NCBI RefSeq assembly: GCF_020443705.1
Contig: NZ_JAIZZK010000024.1
Span: forward strand, 1 to 64,000
Length of the DNA stretch: 64,000 nucleotides
Source: Clostridium algoriphilum
GTDB taxonomy: Bacteria > Bacillota > Clostridia > Clostridiales > Clostridiaceae
Direction: 5' to 3'
The notes below the pieces were generated by a model. It was not told the DNA's origin. It searched no databases and saw only the letters and a list, made by a program, of their open reading frames with translations. Positions 36,141 through 45,162 of the stretch are shown here, one piece after another. The position numbers were made by a program, and so were the translations under genes. Within the stretch, counting starts at the first letter, position 1. Each line of letters begins with the position of its first letter.

Positions 36141-36900
36141 ACTCTTTTAAAACCGCACATACAATTGTCTTTGCATTAGCAAACTCATAACTACATGTAT
36201 ATAAAGTTATAATTTTGTCATAATTATTTCCCTCAATATTTTTTTTATAAATAGATTTTTCTTTTAAGTATTTAATATAATTCATATAATCTTTATCCTT
36301 TGTAAACCTAATGCTTAAATTATCATGTCTTTCATCTAATACAAAGACAGAAAAAACTACATAATCATATTCCTTATTGTTTTTTATAATTTTTATAACT
36401 CCATTGTTAAAATTATCAACTTTTTTAAATTTATTTATCTGGTTAAACATAGTTCCATCTTTCATATGATGGCCATATAAAATTGTGTTCTTGTCCCCTT
36501 TTAAATTATTCCTATAATCAACAAAGATACTACCTGATATACTTTTTTCTTTATAAAAATTATTATGTAGGTAAAACTCATTGTCACTTCCTTGGACAAC
36601 CGGGTAATCTATATTAGTATTAGGAATCTTAATCCATAATTTATAATCAAAGTTAATATTCTTAAGCTTATTCTCTTTAGATGCTTCAAGAGTACTACCT
36701 TTTTTCTGTATGCTATCTTTCTCTTTTGTATTAGTTTTATTCGTGGTTTTAATCCCTACTATTGGTTTAATTTCATTAACCTCAGAGTAAGTTTTTCTAT
36801 CTTTATACGATAGAAAATGTTTATGCACAATTTTAGAACAACAAACTATAACAAGCACTATAAGAACTACTTTCATTAATTTTATCGTGTTCTCTCTCAT
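36139..36900 (-). CDS. Class B sortase with Lys at the catalytic Arg position
   Basis: Membrane transpeptidase. Seen: a signal anchor at residues 8-20, a linker, then the sortase domain: FDYKLWIKIPNTNIDYPVVQ, GSIFVDYRNN, the catalytic His region LYGHHMKDGTMF (143-145) and TLYTCSYEFANAKTIVC with Cys236. Class B enzymes normally have Arg about eight residues after that Cys (ARxVVV); here the codon is AAG, so Lys244. The 253-aa length is normal. It overlaps the YibE/F gene by 4 bp (ATGA), so translation is coupled. Its probable substrate is the phosphatase encoded at 38155-39834. Whether it is active is open. Confidence 0.88.
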   Translation of the reverse strand: MRENTIKLMKVVLIVLVIVCCSKIVHKHFLSYKDRKTYSEVNEIKPIVGIKTTNKTNTKEKDSIQKKGSTLEASKENKLKNINFDYKLWIKIPNTNIDYPVVQGSDNEFYLHNNFYKEKSISGSIFVDYRNNLKGDKNTILYGHHMKDGTMFNQINKFKKVDNFNNGVIKIIKNNKEYDYVVFSVFVLDERHDNLSIRFTKDKDYMNYIKYLKEKSIYKKNIEGNNYDKIITLYTCSYEFANAKTIVCAVLKE

Positions 36901-38060
36901 ATTTCCTTTCTAAAGGCATCTTGAACTGGATTATTGGTTAGTAATTCAGATGCTATAAATGATACAATTGGCACTGTTAAAATTACAGCAATACTTCCTG
37001 ATATGCCCTGCATAATCTCTATTCCAATCGAATACATATTAATTATTTGATTATATTTCATACTATATGCATATATTAATATTAATGTATTAAGTGCCCC
37101 TCCTGTATATGCCAATATAAGTGTATTTGCATTTGCCCCCATTATATCTCGGCCAACATTCATTCCTGAAGAAAAAAGTTCCCTCTTAGATAAATTCTTG
37201 TTTGTATTATAGATCTCATTTATTGCAGATGCTACCGATATACTGACATCCATGACTGCACCTAGTGATGCTATTAGTATCCCAGCAAATAAAATTCCCC
37301 CTATCTTTAAGTTTGTATTATTAGAAACAAATACTAAGTCCTCAACTGCTGATACATTGTATCCATTTATATGTGCAACATATCCAAAGCCAGCAGCAAC
37401 ACCACCTGCAATCATTACACCAATTACAGTACCTAAAATTGATGATAGTGTTTTTATACTATACCCACCAATTAGATAAATAGTAACAATTGTAATTAGT
37501 ATAGCTATAATAACTGCTGATAAAAATGGGGAATATCCCTTATATAACATCGGTATAAATAAAAATATAATACAAATGAATGTGAAGATAATTCCCATTG
37601 CTGATTTAAAGCCTCTTGTCCCACCTATAGCCCAAATTATTAAAAGAAATGATGCTACAAAAGCATATATAATGGGCGCCCTATAATAACTGTATACTGA
37701 AACTACAGAACTATTGCCAGATGTACTTATAGAAATGATAACTTTCATGTTTTTTGTGCAATTTGCCCCGTAAAGATATCCCGAGACGCTAGTAGCCTCA
37801 AGCCCTTTCCCTTTAAGGTCACCCGTTAAGATTCTAACTTTAACTCTTTGATTACCAGTACGTGAACCATCTAACTGTAAATTATCACTTAAAATTTCTT
37901 CAACAACGGCTTTCTCATATCCAGTCCCTTTTTGATTAGTCAACTGAATTTTATCGACCTTATTGAAAAAAACTAGGAACATACAAAACCCGATACCTAA
38001 CAATAGAATAATTATTTTTCTAATAGCTGTTGATTTATTGATAACCAATTTTGCAAACAT
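36897..38060 (-). CDS. YibE/F-family membrane protein
   Basis: Polytopic membrane protein of the YibE/F family. Seen: an N-terminal membrane segment, an extracytoplasmic beta-rich part (about residues 35-125, with VKVRILTGDLKG), then seven or so membrane segments with the conserved GAVMDVSISVASAINEI and GMNVGRDIMGANANTLILAY. The 387-aa length is typical. The function of the family is not firmly known; transport has been proposed. It lies 94 bp after the phosphatase and overlaps the sortase start. Confidence 0.85.
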   Translation of the reverse strand: MFAKLVINKSTAIRKIIILLLGIGFCMFLVFFNKVDKIQLTNQKGTGYEKAVVEEILSDNLQLDGSRTGNQRVKVRILTGDLKGKGLEATSVSGYLYGANCTKNMKVIISISTSGNSSVVSVYSYYRAPIIYAFVASFLLIIWAIGGTRGFKSAMGIIFTFICIIFLFIPMLYKGYSPFLSAVIIAILITIVTIYLIGGYSIKTLSSILGTVIGVMIAGGVAAGFGYVAHINGYNVSAVEDLVFVSNNTNLKIGGILFAGILIASLGAVMDVSISVASAINEIYNTNKNLSKRELFSSGMNVGRDIMGANANTLILAYTGGALNTLILIYAYSMKYNQIINMYSIGIEIMQGISGSIAVILTVPIVSFIASELLTNNPVQDAFRKEI

Positions 38061-38154
38061 ATTATATCTCCTTAAATTACAGGGTTATGTAATACATACT
38101 CCTGTAAATATCAAATAAATTTAAATTTTAAATATTTTCAAATACATAACCGTA

Positions 38155-39834
38155 CTAACAAATTTCATGTTTGTATAAGTATGCTAGTCCTACTAATGAT
38201 AAAGTAAGGATAGCTATAGTTCCAACACTAAAATCGTCTCCAGCTTTAACACTACCAATACTTATAGAAGAATTTGACGTGCTAGTTACTTTTGTTGATT
38301 TTGACGGTTTAGTTGTTTTTGCACCATTAGAGGTTTTTATAATTGAATAAGTATTATCAATTTTGGCTCCGGTGTCTGTTCTATAAGTGTTTATAGTAAA
38401 TTTTGTATCGTTAATATCTATATCAGAATAAGTTGGTACATCCTCCTGCCATCTCGCTGCAATGTATGATTGTTTGTGTGGAACTAAATCATAATATTTA
38501 CTACCTGATCCAGAATTAGCAGTCATATATAGGATACCTTTTGGATTTACTACGCTTCCACTTTTAAGTGTAACATTCTGCACTGCATTAGTATCTTCTA
38601 TACTTGATAGATAATCATTGTATTTTGAGTCAGTTGCAGTTTTTCCATCTGTGTAATTATCAAACTCATCAGCAGTTATGGATTTAGATTTGTCTTGTAC
38701 TCCACCATTTAATATTAATGATCTTGAATATGTGTGGTCATGTCCAGTAAGAACAACATCTATGTTATTTTTCTCGAGAATTGGTATTAGTTGGTATCTT
38801 AGATTTACTATATCTGGTTCATTAGAATGTTCGCCTGAACCATATATATCTTGATGAATTGTTGTGATACGCCATTTCGCATTTGGATTTGATTTAACAG
38901 CTTGCTCAATAACCTTTTGATGCTCGGCTATATTAGTATTATTAGTATTTAACATAATAAATAAGGCATTACCATATGAGTAGTAATAATCCCCACCCGC
39001 TGGGGTAATTCCTAATTTGGTGGCATTGGGATTATTGAAATGATTTGAATAGTTCGTATTAGGAGAATCATGATTACCAATAGATGTTGCAACAGGTAAT
39101 GATTTTAATGCTGAAGGACTTAAATATCCTGCATACTCAATTTCATTTCCGGTGTATACTGGGTTTTTCTTATCGCTTGATTGAATTTGATCTCCTGCTG
39201 ATAGCATAAAACTTACATTAGGATGGGATTTTAATGCTGTATTTATTGTGTTGTTCCAATTAAAACTATCATTTCTTACTGCAACGTCTTGACCTTGCTC
39301 TGCACTTGCACCTTTAGCAGTGTTAGAACTTGAAGAACCTATTTGTGGATCTCCAACATATAAAAAGCTAAAACTCTTCGTACTCTGCGTTTTGTATATT
39401 GTAGCATTTGTCCATTTGCCATCTACTTGATAACTGTAGTAGTAAGTTGTATTTTCGGCAAGATTTGTTACGGTAGCTTTATTTGATTTATATCCAGTAG
39501 TAGCAGGGGTAGTAGCAACTACTAGCTGTTTCGAATCAGTCATTTGTTTGTTTTTCCCAATTTTTAATTTAGGAGCGGTCTCCTTATCTTTGGAATACCA
39601 AGTAAAATTTAATTCTGTTGCGTTCTTACCAGTTGTTAAGGACATTTGAGTCGGATTGTTTTTAATTGTCTCCCAATTACTACACCACTTAGACCATATA
39701 CCATCCTTTGCAGCTTGCGTTTGGTTGACCTGAGTCCAACCATCATTATCTCCTGCAAATACTGTCATACCTGTCGTAGTTAAAATTGCTGCAACTAATA
39801 AAGCTGCACTAACATTTCTTCTTATTTTTAGCAT
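38155..39834 (-). CDS. Surface metallophosphatase with C-terminal sorting-like signal
   Basis: Secreted purple-acid-phosphatase-like enzyme. Seen: a signal peptide (residues 1-27, ending in VFAGD), an N-terminal fibronectin-like domain (about 55-150, LAENTTYYYSYQVDG), then the calcineurin-like core with VGDPQIG, SAGDQIQ, IGNHDSPN, TTIHQD and VLTGHDHTYSR, which supply the metal ligands. A Ser/Thr/Lys-rich linker (about 500-520) leads to SVKAGDD (528-534), a hydrophobic stretch and a short YKHEIC tail. This has the layout of a sortase signal, but the motif is SVKAG rather than a standard LPxTG or NPxTG. First gene of a probable operon with the YibE/F and sortase genes. Confidence 0.87.
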   Translation of the reverse strand: MLKIRRNVSAALLVAAILTTTGMTVFAGDNDGWTQVNQTQAAKDGIWSKWCSNWETIKNNPTQMSLTTGKNATELNFTWYSKDKETAPKLKIGKNKQMTDSKQLVVATTPATTGYKSNKATVTNLAENTTYYYSYQVDGKWTNATIYKTQSTKSFSFLYVGDPQIGSSSSNTAKGASAEQGQDVAVRNDSFNWNNTINTALKSHPNVSFMLSAGDQIQSSDKKNPVYTGNEIEYAGYLSPSALKSLPVATSIGNHDSPNTNYSNHFNNPNATKLGITPAGGDYYYSYGNALFIMLNTNNTNIAEHQKVIEQAVKSNPNAKWRITTIHQDIYGSGEHSNEPDIVNLRYQLIPILEKNNIDVVLTGHDHTYSRSLILNGGVQDKSKSITADEFDNYTDGKTATDSKYNDYLSSIEDTNAVQNVTLKSGSVVNPKGILYMTANSGSGSKYYDLVPHKQSYIAARWQEDVPTYSDIDINDTKFTINTYRTDTGAKIDNTYSIIKTSNGAKTTKPSKSTKVTSTSNSSISIGSVKAGDDFSVGTIAILTLSLVGLAYLYKHEIC

Positions 39835-40164
39835 GTTTTATTCCCCCTAAATTATATAATTGATATTAATTGATAATGGCTTTTATTACCTTAGCTCTTC
39901 TTAATAATAAACTTACAAGTTTACTAAAATATAATGATTGTGTTATTTTTATGTAAAGTTGTATGAAATGTATTATACTTAAAGAAAACAGTTACTAATT
40001 ATAATGCATATAATAAATATATAGACCTCATCTTATTTGCATGGCATATTTAACTTGTTTACACCTTCTAAAAACTATAGTATATTAGATTATAAGTATA
40101 ATTAATTTTAGGTATTATATCATCAATTGAAACATTGTAGAAATAATAAAAGGGGGTGATAACA
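39835..40164. other. Divergent intergenic region
   Basis: AT-rich stretch holding the promoters of the phosphatase operon and the peptidase-like gene. I see no clear operator, RNA or small gene. GGGGGTG at 40152-40158 is the ribosome site of the following gene. Confidence 0.4.
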
Positions 40165-40812
40165 ATGGGAAGTATCATAAAAACTAACTATACTCACCTT
40201 GAGGATATTCAATTTAATATACATGACTCAGAAGTTTCATATTATGGTGGAAGTCAGTACTGGTTTCCTAAAAAGTTTAATCAACTTAGCGGTTGTGGTC
40301 CTGTTGTCGCAGCTAATATAACTGCATATTTATCCCAAACCTTTACAGATAAATATTACAATTTATATCCTTACAATGGTATTGTAAATAAGAAGGATTT
40401 TACTCTGCATATGATTGAAATCAGGAAATATGTAAAGCCAGGTATATTTGGACTTACCTCTGTTAATAAATTTTCTGATGCTGTTTTGGCTTTTTCAAAA
40501 AATAGAGGTGTATCTTTAACCTCTCATATTCTGGATGAAAAGGCTGATAGTATTCAGGAAGCTATAGATTTTATTTTAGAGGGTTTATCCCAAAGAATAC
40601 CGGTTGCTATTCTAGTTCTTAAACATCAAAATAAAGATTTTAAAGAATATACTTGGCACTGGATGACAATTACTGGTTTAAATCTAAACTCTCAATCTAA
40701 TAAATGTTTTATTTCAGTCTCCACCTATGGAGAACACCGAGAGATAAATTTAGATTTACTTTGGAATCAAAGGCGCTTAAAAGATATAATTAGACTAGCA
40801 TATTTCACTTAA
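40165..40812 (+). CDS. C39-like cysteine peptidase-family protein
   Basis: A 215-aa cytoplasmic protein with a papain-like pattern: a possible nucleophile Cys in LSGCGPVVAANI near residue 45 and a His in YTWHWMTITGL near residue 170, as in the peptidase C39-like and BtrH-like families. No signal peptide or transporter domain is present, so it is not a bacteriocin exporter. ATG at 40165 is chosen because GGGGGTG lies just before it; the GTG at 40156 is inside that site. Single gene with its own terminator. The substrate is unknown. Confidence 0.6.
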   Translation: MGSIIKTNYTHLEDIQFNIHDSEVSYYGGSQYWFPKKFNQLSGCGPVVAANITAYLSQTFTDKYYNLYPYNGIVNKKDFTLHMIEIRKYVKPGIFGLTSVNKFSDAVLAFSKNRGVSLTSHILDEKADSIQEAIDFILEGLSQRIPVAILVLKHQNKDFKEYTWHWMTITGLNLNSQSNKCFISVSTYGEHREINLDLLWNQRRLKDIIRLAYFT

Positions 40813-40817
40813 TATTA

Positions 40818-40886
40818 TATCCAAATTCACTTCATGAGGCTTATCTGTATATAGTTACTTTTATGAGGTGAATTTGGATGTTTTTT
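40818..40886 (+). terminator. Terminator behind the C39-like gene
   Basis: ATCCAAATTCACTTCATGA pairs with TTATGAGGTGAATTTGGAT, with G-T pairs, and is followed by GTTTTTTAATTT. Confidence 0.75.
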
Positions 40887-40978
40887 AATTTAATAATAAA
40901 TGGTAATTATTGTGAGTATTATAATTTTACAATAGTTATTTAAAAAACTATATTAACAAAATATAAAGGAGACTAAAA

Positions 40979-42169
40979 ATGATATCTAATAAAATGAAAG
41001 ATCTAGTGGCTAATAGTTCTATAATAAGAGCTATGTTTGAGGAAGGCAAAAGATTATCTGATATTTATGGAGAAGAAAATGTTTTTGACTTCAGCTTAGG
41101 AAATCCGAACGTTGCGCCACCCGAAAACATTAAAATTGAGATTAACAAAATATTGAGTGAAACTGCGCCTAAACTTGTACATGGGTATATGAATAATTCT
41201 GGATATGAAGATGTAAGATCTAAAATAGCTGACCATTTGAATAAAAAACATAACATAAATATTTCATTTAATAATATAGTTATGACCTGTGGTGCAGCTG
41301 GAGGATTAAATATTTTGCTTAAAACATTGCTTAACCCAGAAGATGAAGTTATTGTTTTTGCACCATTCTTTGGTGAATACAGAAACTATGTAAATAATTT
41401 TGATGGTAAGCTTGTAGTCGTTTCTACAGATATCGATTCATTTGAACCTGATATGCAGGTATTAAAAAATAAAATAAATAGCAAAACTAAAGCAATTATT
41501 ATCAATTCTCCAAACAATCCAACAGGTATTGTGTACTCAGAAAAGGTGATACAGGATTTATCAAAATTACTTAGCGAAAAAGAAGAAGAATTTGGTACAA
41601 GCATATTTCTAATATCAGATGAGCCATATAGAGAAATAGTTTATGATAATGCTTTTGTTCCATATATTTTAAAATACTATAAAAACTCGTTTGTTGGATA
41701 TTCATATAGCAAATCATTATCACTACCTGGAGAAAGAATAGGATATGTTGTTGCAAATACAAGTGTGGATTGCTTTGATGATATAATGACCTCACTTAAT
41801 GTTGCTAACAGGATTTTAGGCTTTGTTAATGCACCATCACTTTTTCAAAGAGTTATTGCAAATTGCCTAGAGTCTGAAGTTGACGTGAGCATATATCAAA
41901 AAAATAGAGATCTTTTGTATAACCATCTTACAGAAATAGGATTTAAATGTGTAAAACCACAAGGGGCATTTTATCTGTTTATGAGAACACCTATAGCCGA
42001 TGATAAAAAGTTCTGTGAGGATGCGAAAGAATTCAACTTATTATTAGTAGCAGGATCAGCATTTGGGTGCCCAGGGCATGCAAGATTATCTTACTGTCTT
42101 GATTACAAAAGAATACAAAACTCACTCCCCGCTTTTGATAAGTTAGCTAAATTATACAAACTAAAATAA
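40979..42169 (+). CDS. Pyridoxal-phosphate aminotransferase, class I
   Basis: Aminotransferase of fold type I, probably acting on aspartate or a similar amino acid. Seen: FDFSLGNPNVAPP, the phosphate-binding GAAGGLNILLKTLL, INSPNNPTGIVYS with the Asn that contacts PLP, SDEPYREIVYD, and the PLP Lys in YSYSKSLSLPGERIGY. The 396-aa length is typical. AAAGGAG precedes the ATG. Single gene, terminator at 42238. The exact substrate pair is not readable from the sequence. Confidence 0.88.
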   Translation: MISNKMKDLVANSSIIRAMFEEGKRLSDIYGEENVFDFSLGNPNVAPPENIKIEINKILSETAPKLVHGYMNNSGYEDVRSKIADHLNKKHNINISFNNIVMTCGAAGGLNILLKTLLNPEDEVIVFAPFFGEYRNYVNNFDGKLVVVSTDIDSFEPDMQVLKNKINSKTKAIIINSPNNPTGIVYSEKVIQDLSKLLSEKEEEFGTSIFLISDEPYREIVYDNAFVPYILKYYKNSFVGYSYSKSLSLPGERIGYVVANTSVDCFDDIMTSLNVANRILGFVNAPSLFQRVIANCLESEVDVSIYQKNRDLLYNHLTEIGFKCVKPQGAFYLFMRTPIADDKKFCEDAKEFNLLLVAGSAFGCPGHARLSYCLDYKRIQNSLPAFDKLAKLYKLK

Positions 42170-42237
42170 TATTTAGTCCAATTTAAATTAAAATTTATAC
42201 TTTCAATAAAAATTAAAATGCGTACAAACCTATTATC

Positions 42238-42281
42238 AAAGGAAAAAGGGCTCTTATAATTATATAAGCCCTTTTTCCTTT
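42238..42281. terminator. Terminator behind the aminotransferase gene
   Basis: AAAGGAAAAAGGGCTCTTATAA pairs with TTATATAAGCCCTTTTTCCTTT, with one internal mismatch and flanking A and T runs; it may work for glgC as well. Confidence 0.8.
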
Positions 42282-42341
42282 AAAACTATCATACTCTTCC
42301 CTACACCAGAAATAATACTTTCATACTTAACCTAATTAATT

Positions 42342-43532
42342 TTAAAATTGGTATGGTTGTACTTTATTCTCTATAACAACTGGGAATTCTTCATTCTTTG
42401 AGTAAGCTTTAATCTTGCGCCCTTCTTCTATAACAATAATATCATGTCCATTGCCAATTCTAGTATTATATCCTATTATGACATCGCTTCCTATAATAGC
42501 TTTATCTATAACCACATTATCACCTATTTTAGTATTAGGTAATATAACTGAATTTGTTATCTTAGTATTTTTCCCTACATGTACACCTTGGAAAAGCACA
42601 CAATTGCTTATTTCTCCAAAAACAATACAACCCTCATTTAGCAGTGCATTGTTAATTTTAGCGTTTGCCCCTATATATTGTGGTGGTAACATAGGGTTTA
42701 CCGTGTATATCTTCCACTCGTCATCATGTATATCTAATTCATTATTGTCAGATATCAAATCCATATTAGCTTCCCAAAAGCTTTCAATAGTACCAACGTC
42801 TCTCCAATATCCAACATAAGGAAAGGCATATAGTTTCTGATTATTATCAAGCATCTTTGGTATTATATTTTTCCCAAAGTCATTACTAGAACTTTCATCA
42901 AAATTGTCCTCCTTTAAAAGTTGTTTAAGAACTGACCAGTTAAAAATATAAACCCCCATAGATGCTAAATTACTTTGAGGCTCTTCTGGTTTTTCTTCGA
43001 ATTCAAAGATGCTGTGGTCTTCACGAGTATTCATTATTCCAAACCTATTAGCCTCGTCTAAGGGTACTTCTATTACTGCGATAGTAACATCACTGCCCTT
43101 TTCTTTGTGATAATCTAACATTTTAGAATAATCCATTTTATAAATATGGTCCCCTGATAAAATAAGCACATATTCTGGTTCATAACTATCAATATAATTT
43201 GTATTTTGATATATAGCATCTGCCGTACCATTATACCAATTACCCCCATCTTCACTTTGGTAAGGTGGGAGCAATGTTACACCTCCGTTTCGCCTGTCTA
43301 AATCCCATGGCGAACCTATACCTATATGTGAATTCAGCGCTAATGGTTGGTATTGAGTAAGAACTCCTACTGTGTCTATATCCGAATTAGAACAGTTACT
43401 CAAAGAAAAATCTATAATTCTGTACTTTCCTCCAAATGGTACTGCAGGTTTTGCGGTCGTTTTTGTTAATTGTTTTAGCCTTGATCCCTGACCTCCTGCG
43501 AGTATCATAGCTATCATTTCTTTTTTTTTCAC
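42342..43532 (-). CDS. glgC: Glucose-1-phosphate adenylyltransferase
   Basis: Makes ADP-glucose for glycogen-like storage polymer. Seen: the nucleotide loop [57 protein letters not shown], and a left-handed beta-helix tail with repeated hexads ([18 protein letters not shown]). The 396-aa length is typical of the catalytic subunit. The start is GTG behind AAGGAG and is followed by a run of nine A; an in-frame ATG five codons on is an alternative. The usual partner genes glgD, glgA and glgP are not adjacent. Confidence 0.93.
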   Translation of the reverse strand: MKKKEMIAMILAGGQGSRLKQLTKTTAKPAVPFGGKYRIIDFSLSNCSNSDIDTVGVLTQYQPLALNSHIGIGSPWDLDRRNGGVTLLPPYQSEDGGNWYNGTADAIYQNTNYIDSYEPEYVLILSGDHIYKMDYSKMLDYHKEKGSDVTIAVIEVPLDEANRFGIMNTREDHSIFEFEEKPEEPQSNLASMGVYIFNWSVLKQLLKEDNFDESSSNDFGKNIIPKMLDNNQKLYAFPYVGYWRDVGTIESFWEANMDLISDNNELDIHDDEWKIYTVNPMLPPQYIGANAKINNALLNEGCIVFGEISNCVLFQGVHVGKNTKITNSVILPNTKIGDNVVIDKAIIGSDVIIGYNTRIGNGHDIIVIEEGRKIKAYSKNEEFPVVIENKVQPYQF

Positions 43533-43759
43533 AATAGTACTCTCCTTTCTGCATCTACACTAATTTAACTATATTAGCTTTAATAAAGCTTTTCTATTTT
43601 TTAATTAACCATTATACATCAGTTTAAGCGATAACATATACCATATTATTTACTTTATTATATATAAAGTATACTAAATAAAAAATATGCTGCTAGCCAA
43701 CATATAAATTTATATTTCATAAATTGGAATTATATAGATGTAATAATTTTTAAAAAAAT

Positions 43760-43810
43760 AAAGAAATGTTTAGAGTTGTAAATTTCATTCACTTCTCCAA
43801 GCATTTCTTT
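43760..43810 (-). terminator. Terminator behind the glutathione peroxidase-like gene
   Basis: AAAGAAATG and CATTTCTTT arms with a long loop; the minus strand continues with T-rich sequence. Confidence 0.6.
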
Positions 43811-43832
43811 AATATTATTTTTATTATGAAAT

Positions 43833-44519
43833 TTATTTATCTTTGTATACAAAATTGCAAGGGCTTCCTTCACAATTTAAAACCTCTTCATCATTTTCAC
43901 CAGTATATATTTTTTTAGTGCTTACACTATCTTTAATTTGGTCAACTGTAGGAATATTTTTTCCCTTTGATTCTACTAGTAATTTTTCAATATCTGCTGA
44001 CATATCCACTGGTTCAGTTGTAGGTTCATAGCGATAAGCTATATTGCCTTCCCTTCCAATAATGAATTTTGTAAAATTCCATTTCACTGAATTTCCTTCT
44101 AGAAACTGTGGAAATTTTTCTTTAAGCATGTCATTAAGTTTTTTCCCATTAGGGTGATTAAGATCAAAACCGTCGAAAGTTGTTTCCTTTGTAAGATATT
44201 TAAAAATCGGCTGAGCAGTTTCCCCTCTTACATCACCCTTCTCAAATAATTGAAAGCTCACTCCATAATTAATTGTGCAGAAATTCTGTATTTCAGTGCT
44301 CTCCCCTGGTTCTTGCCCAGCAAATTGATTGCTCGGAAATCCCAGTATTTCAAAATCCTTATCTTTGTAACGCTCATAAAGCTTTTCCAAACCCTCGTAC
44401 TGTGGTGTAAATCCACATTTGCTTGCAGTATTGACTATAACTAATACCTTTCCCTTATACTGATTTAAAGATATTTCTTCACCATCGATTGTAGTTGCTT
44501 TAAAATCATAAATTGACAT
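43833..44519 (-). CDS. Glutathione peroxidase-like peroxidase with C-terminal Cys tail
   Basis: Thiol peroxidase of the GPx family. Seen: the peroxidatic Cys in VNTASKCGFTPQY (residue 36 region; Cys not selenocysteine), LGFPSNQFAGQEPG with Gln, and WNFTKFIIGREG with Trp and Asn of the active site. A single-domain GPx ends near residue 180; this one runs to 228 with a tail ending NCEGSPCNFVYKDK, carrying a CxxxxC pair. The tail may act in disulfide exchange or metal binding (inference). GGAGGG precedes the ATG. Promoter with a dyad near 44692-44722. Confidence 0.9.
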   Translation of the reverse strand: MSIYDFKATTIDGEEISLNQYKGKVLVIVNTASKCGFTPQYEGLEKLYERYKDKDFEILGFPSNQFAGQEPGESTEIQNFCTINYGVSFQLFEKGDVRGETAQPIFKYLTKETTFDGFDLNHPNGKKLNDMLKEKFPQFLEGNSVKWNFTKFIIGREGNIAYRYEPTTEPVDMSADIEKLLVESKGKNIPTVDQIKDSVSTKKIYTGENDEEVLNCEGSPCNFVYKDK

Positions 44520-45100
44520 TTATTATCCCTCCATTATATACAAATTTAATTTTATTTTCGTTTTTGGTAATAATTTATTCCTGGTTTAGTAATTTTAATA
44601 TATTCAAACTTATATTATCTTTCTTATATTTAGCTTCAAATAAATTTTATAAATATTCTCTCAAATCAAATTAATTTTTATACTTATTACTATTATCATA
44701 ACAGATAATCTTTATTAGTCAATACTTATTATCTAAAATCACGTTATAGATTTTTTTATATATAAAAAACTTATTAAAAGACTATAAATATAATTTGCAA
44801 TTAAATTTAATTAAAGGTCTCTAGTTAAATTTAATTAGATTTAACTACAATATTAACTGCTACGCAACCCCTATAAATCAATGGTTTCATAACTTTACTA
44901 AATATTAAAGTTCTATCCTTATATTAAATTTTACAAAATTTAAATTAAATTTGATTCACTAAAAATACTCTAACATATTATTTTTTCATTTTAATAAACT
45001 ACATATATTGGACTGTCCAACGTTTCCTTCCACAGGCAGCACGACTTTTTCGTCAGTTTACTATAGATTATTTTACAAAACTTGCTTTAGCTAATACAAC
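44520..45100. other. Long AT-rich intergenic region
   Basis: Holds the peroxidase promoter. At 45009-45021 there is a perfect palindrome TTGGACTGTCCAA followed by a short patch of higher GC (to about 45055) unlike its surroundings, possibly a scrap of a lost gene. Otherwise nothing is recognised. Confidence 0.4.
44692..44722 (-). promoter_or_regulatory. Candidate promoter and dyad before the peroxidase gene
   Basis: TTGACT (44717-44722) and TATGAT (44695-44700) are 16 bp apart. ATTATC and GATAAT (44692-44709) form an inverted repeat over the -10, loosely like Fur/PerR-family sites. The leader would be about 170 nt long. Confidence 0.4.
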
Positions 45101-45154
45101 AAAAGAACTATCATCTAACGATTCTTAGCAATCATTAGATGATAGTTCTTTTTT
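45101..45154 (-). terminator. Terminator behind the nucleoside phosphorylase gene
   Basis: Perfect 18-bp arms (AAAAGAACTATCATCTAA/TTAGATGATAGTTCTTTT), with flanking T and A runs. Confidence 0.85.
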
Positions 45155-45162
45155 CTTATAAT

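Noticed and set aside
45009-45055. Palindrome TTGGACTGTCCAA with a higher-GC patch, possible insertion-sequence end
   Set aside because: No second end, target duplication or transposase fragment could be identified, so it is left as an unexplained patch.
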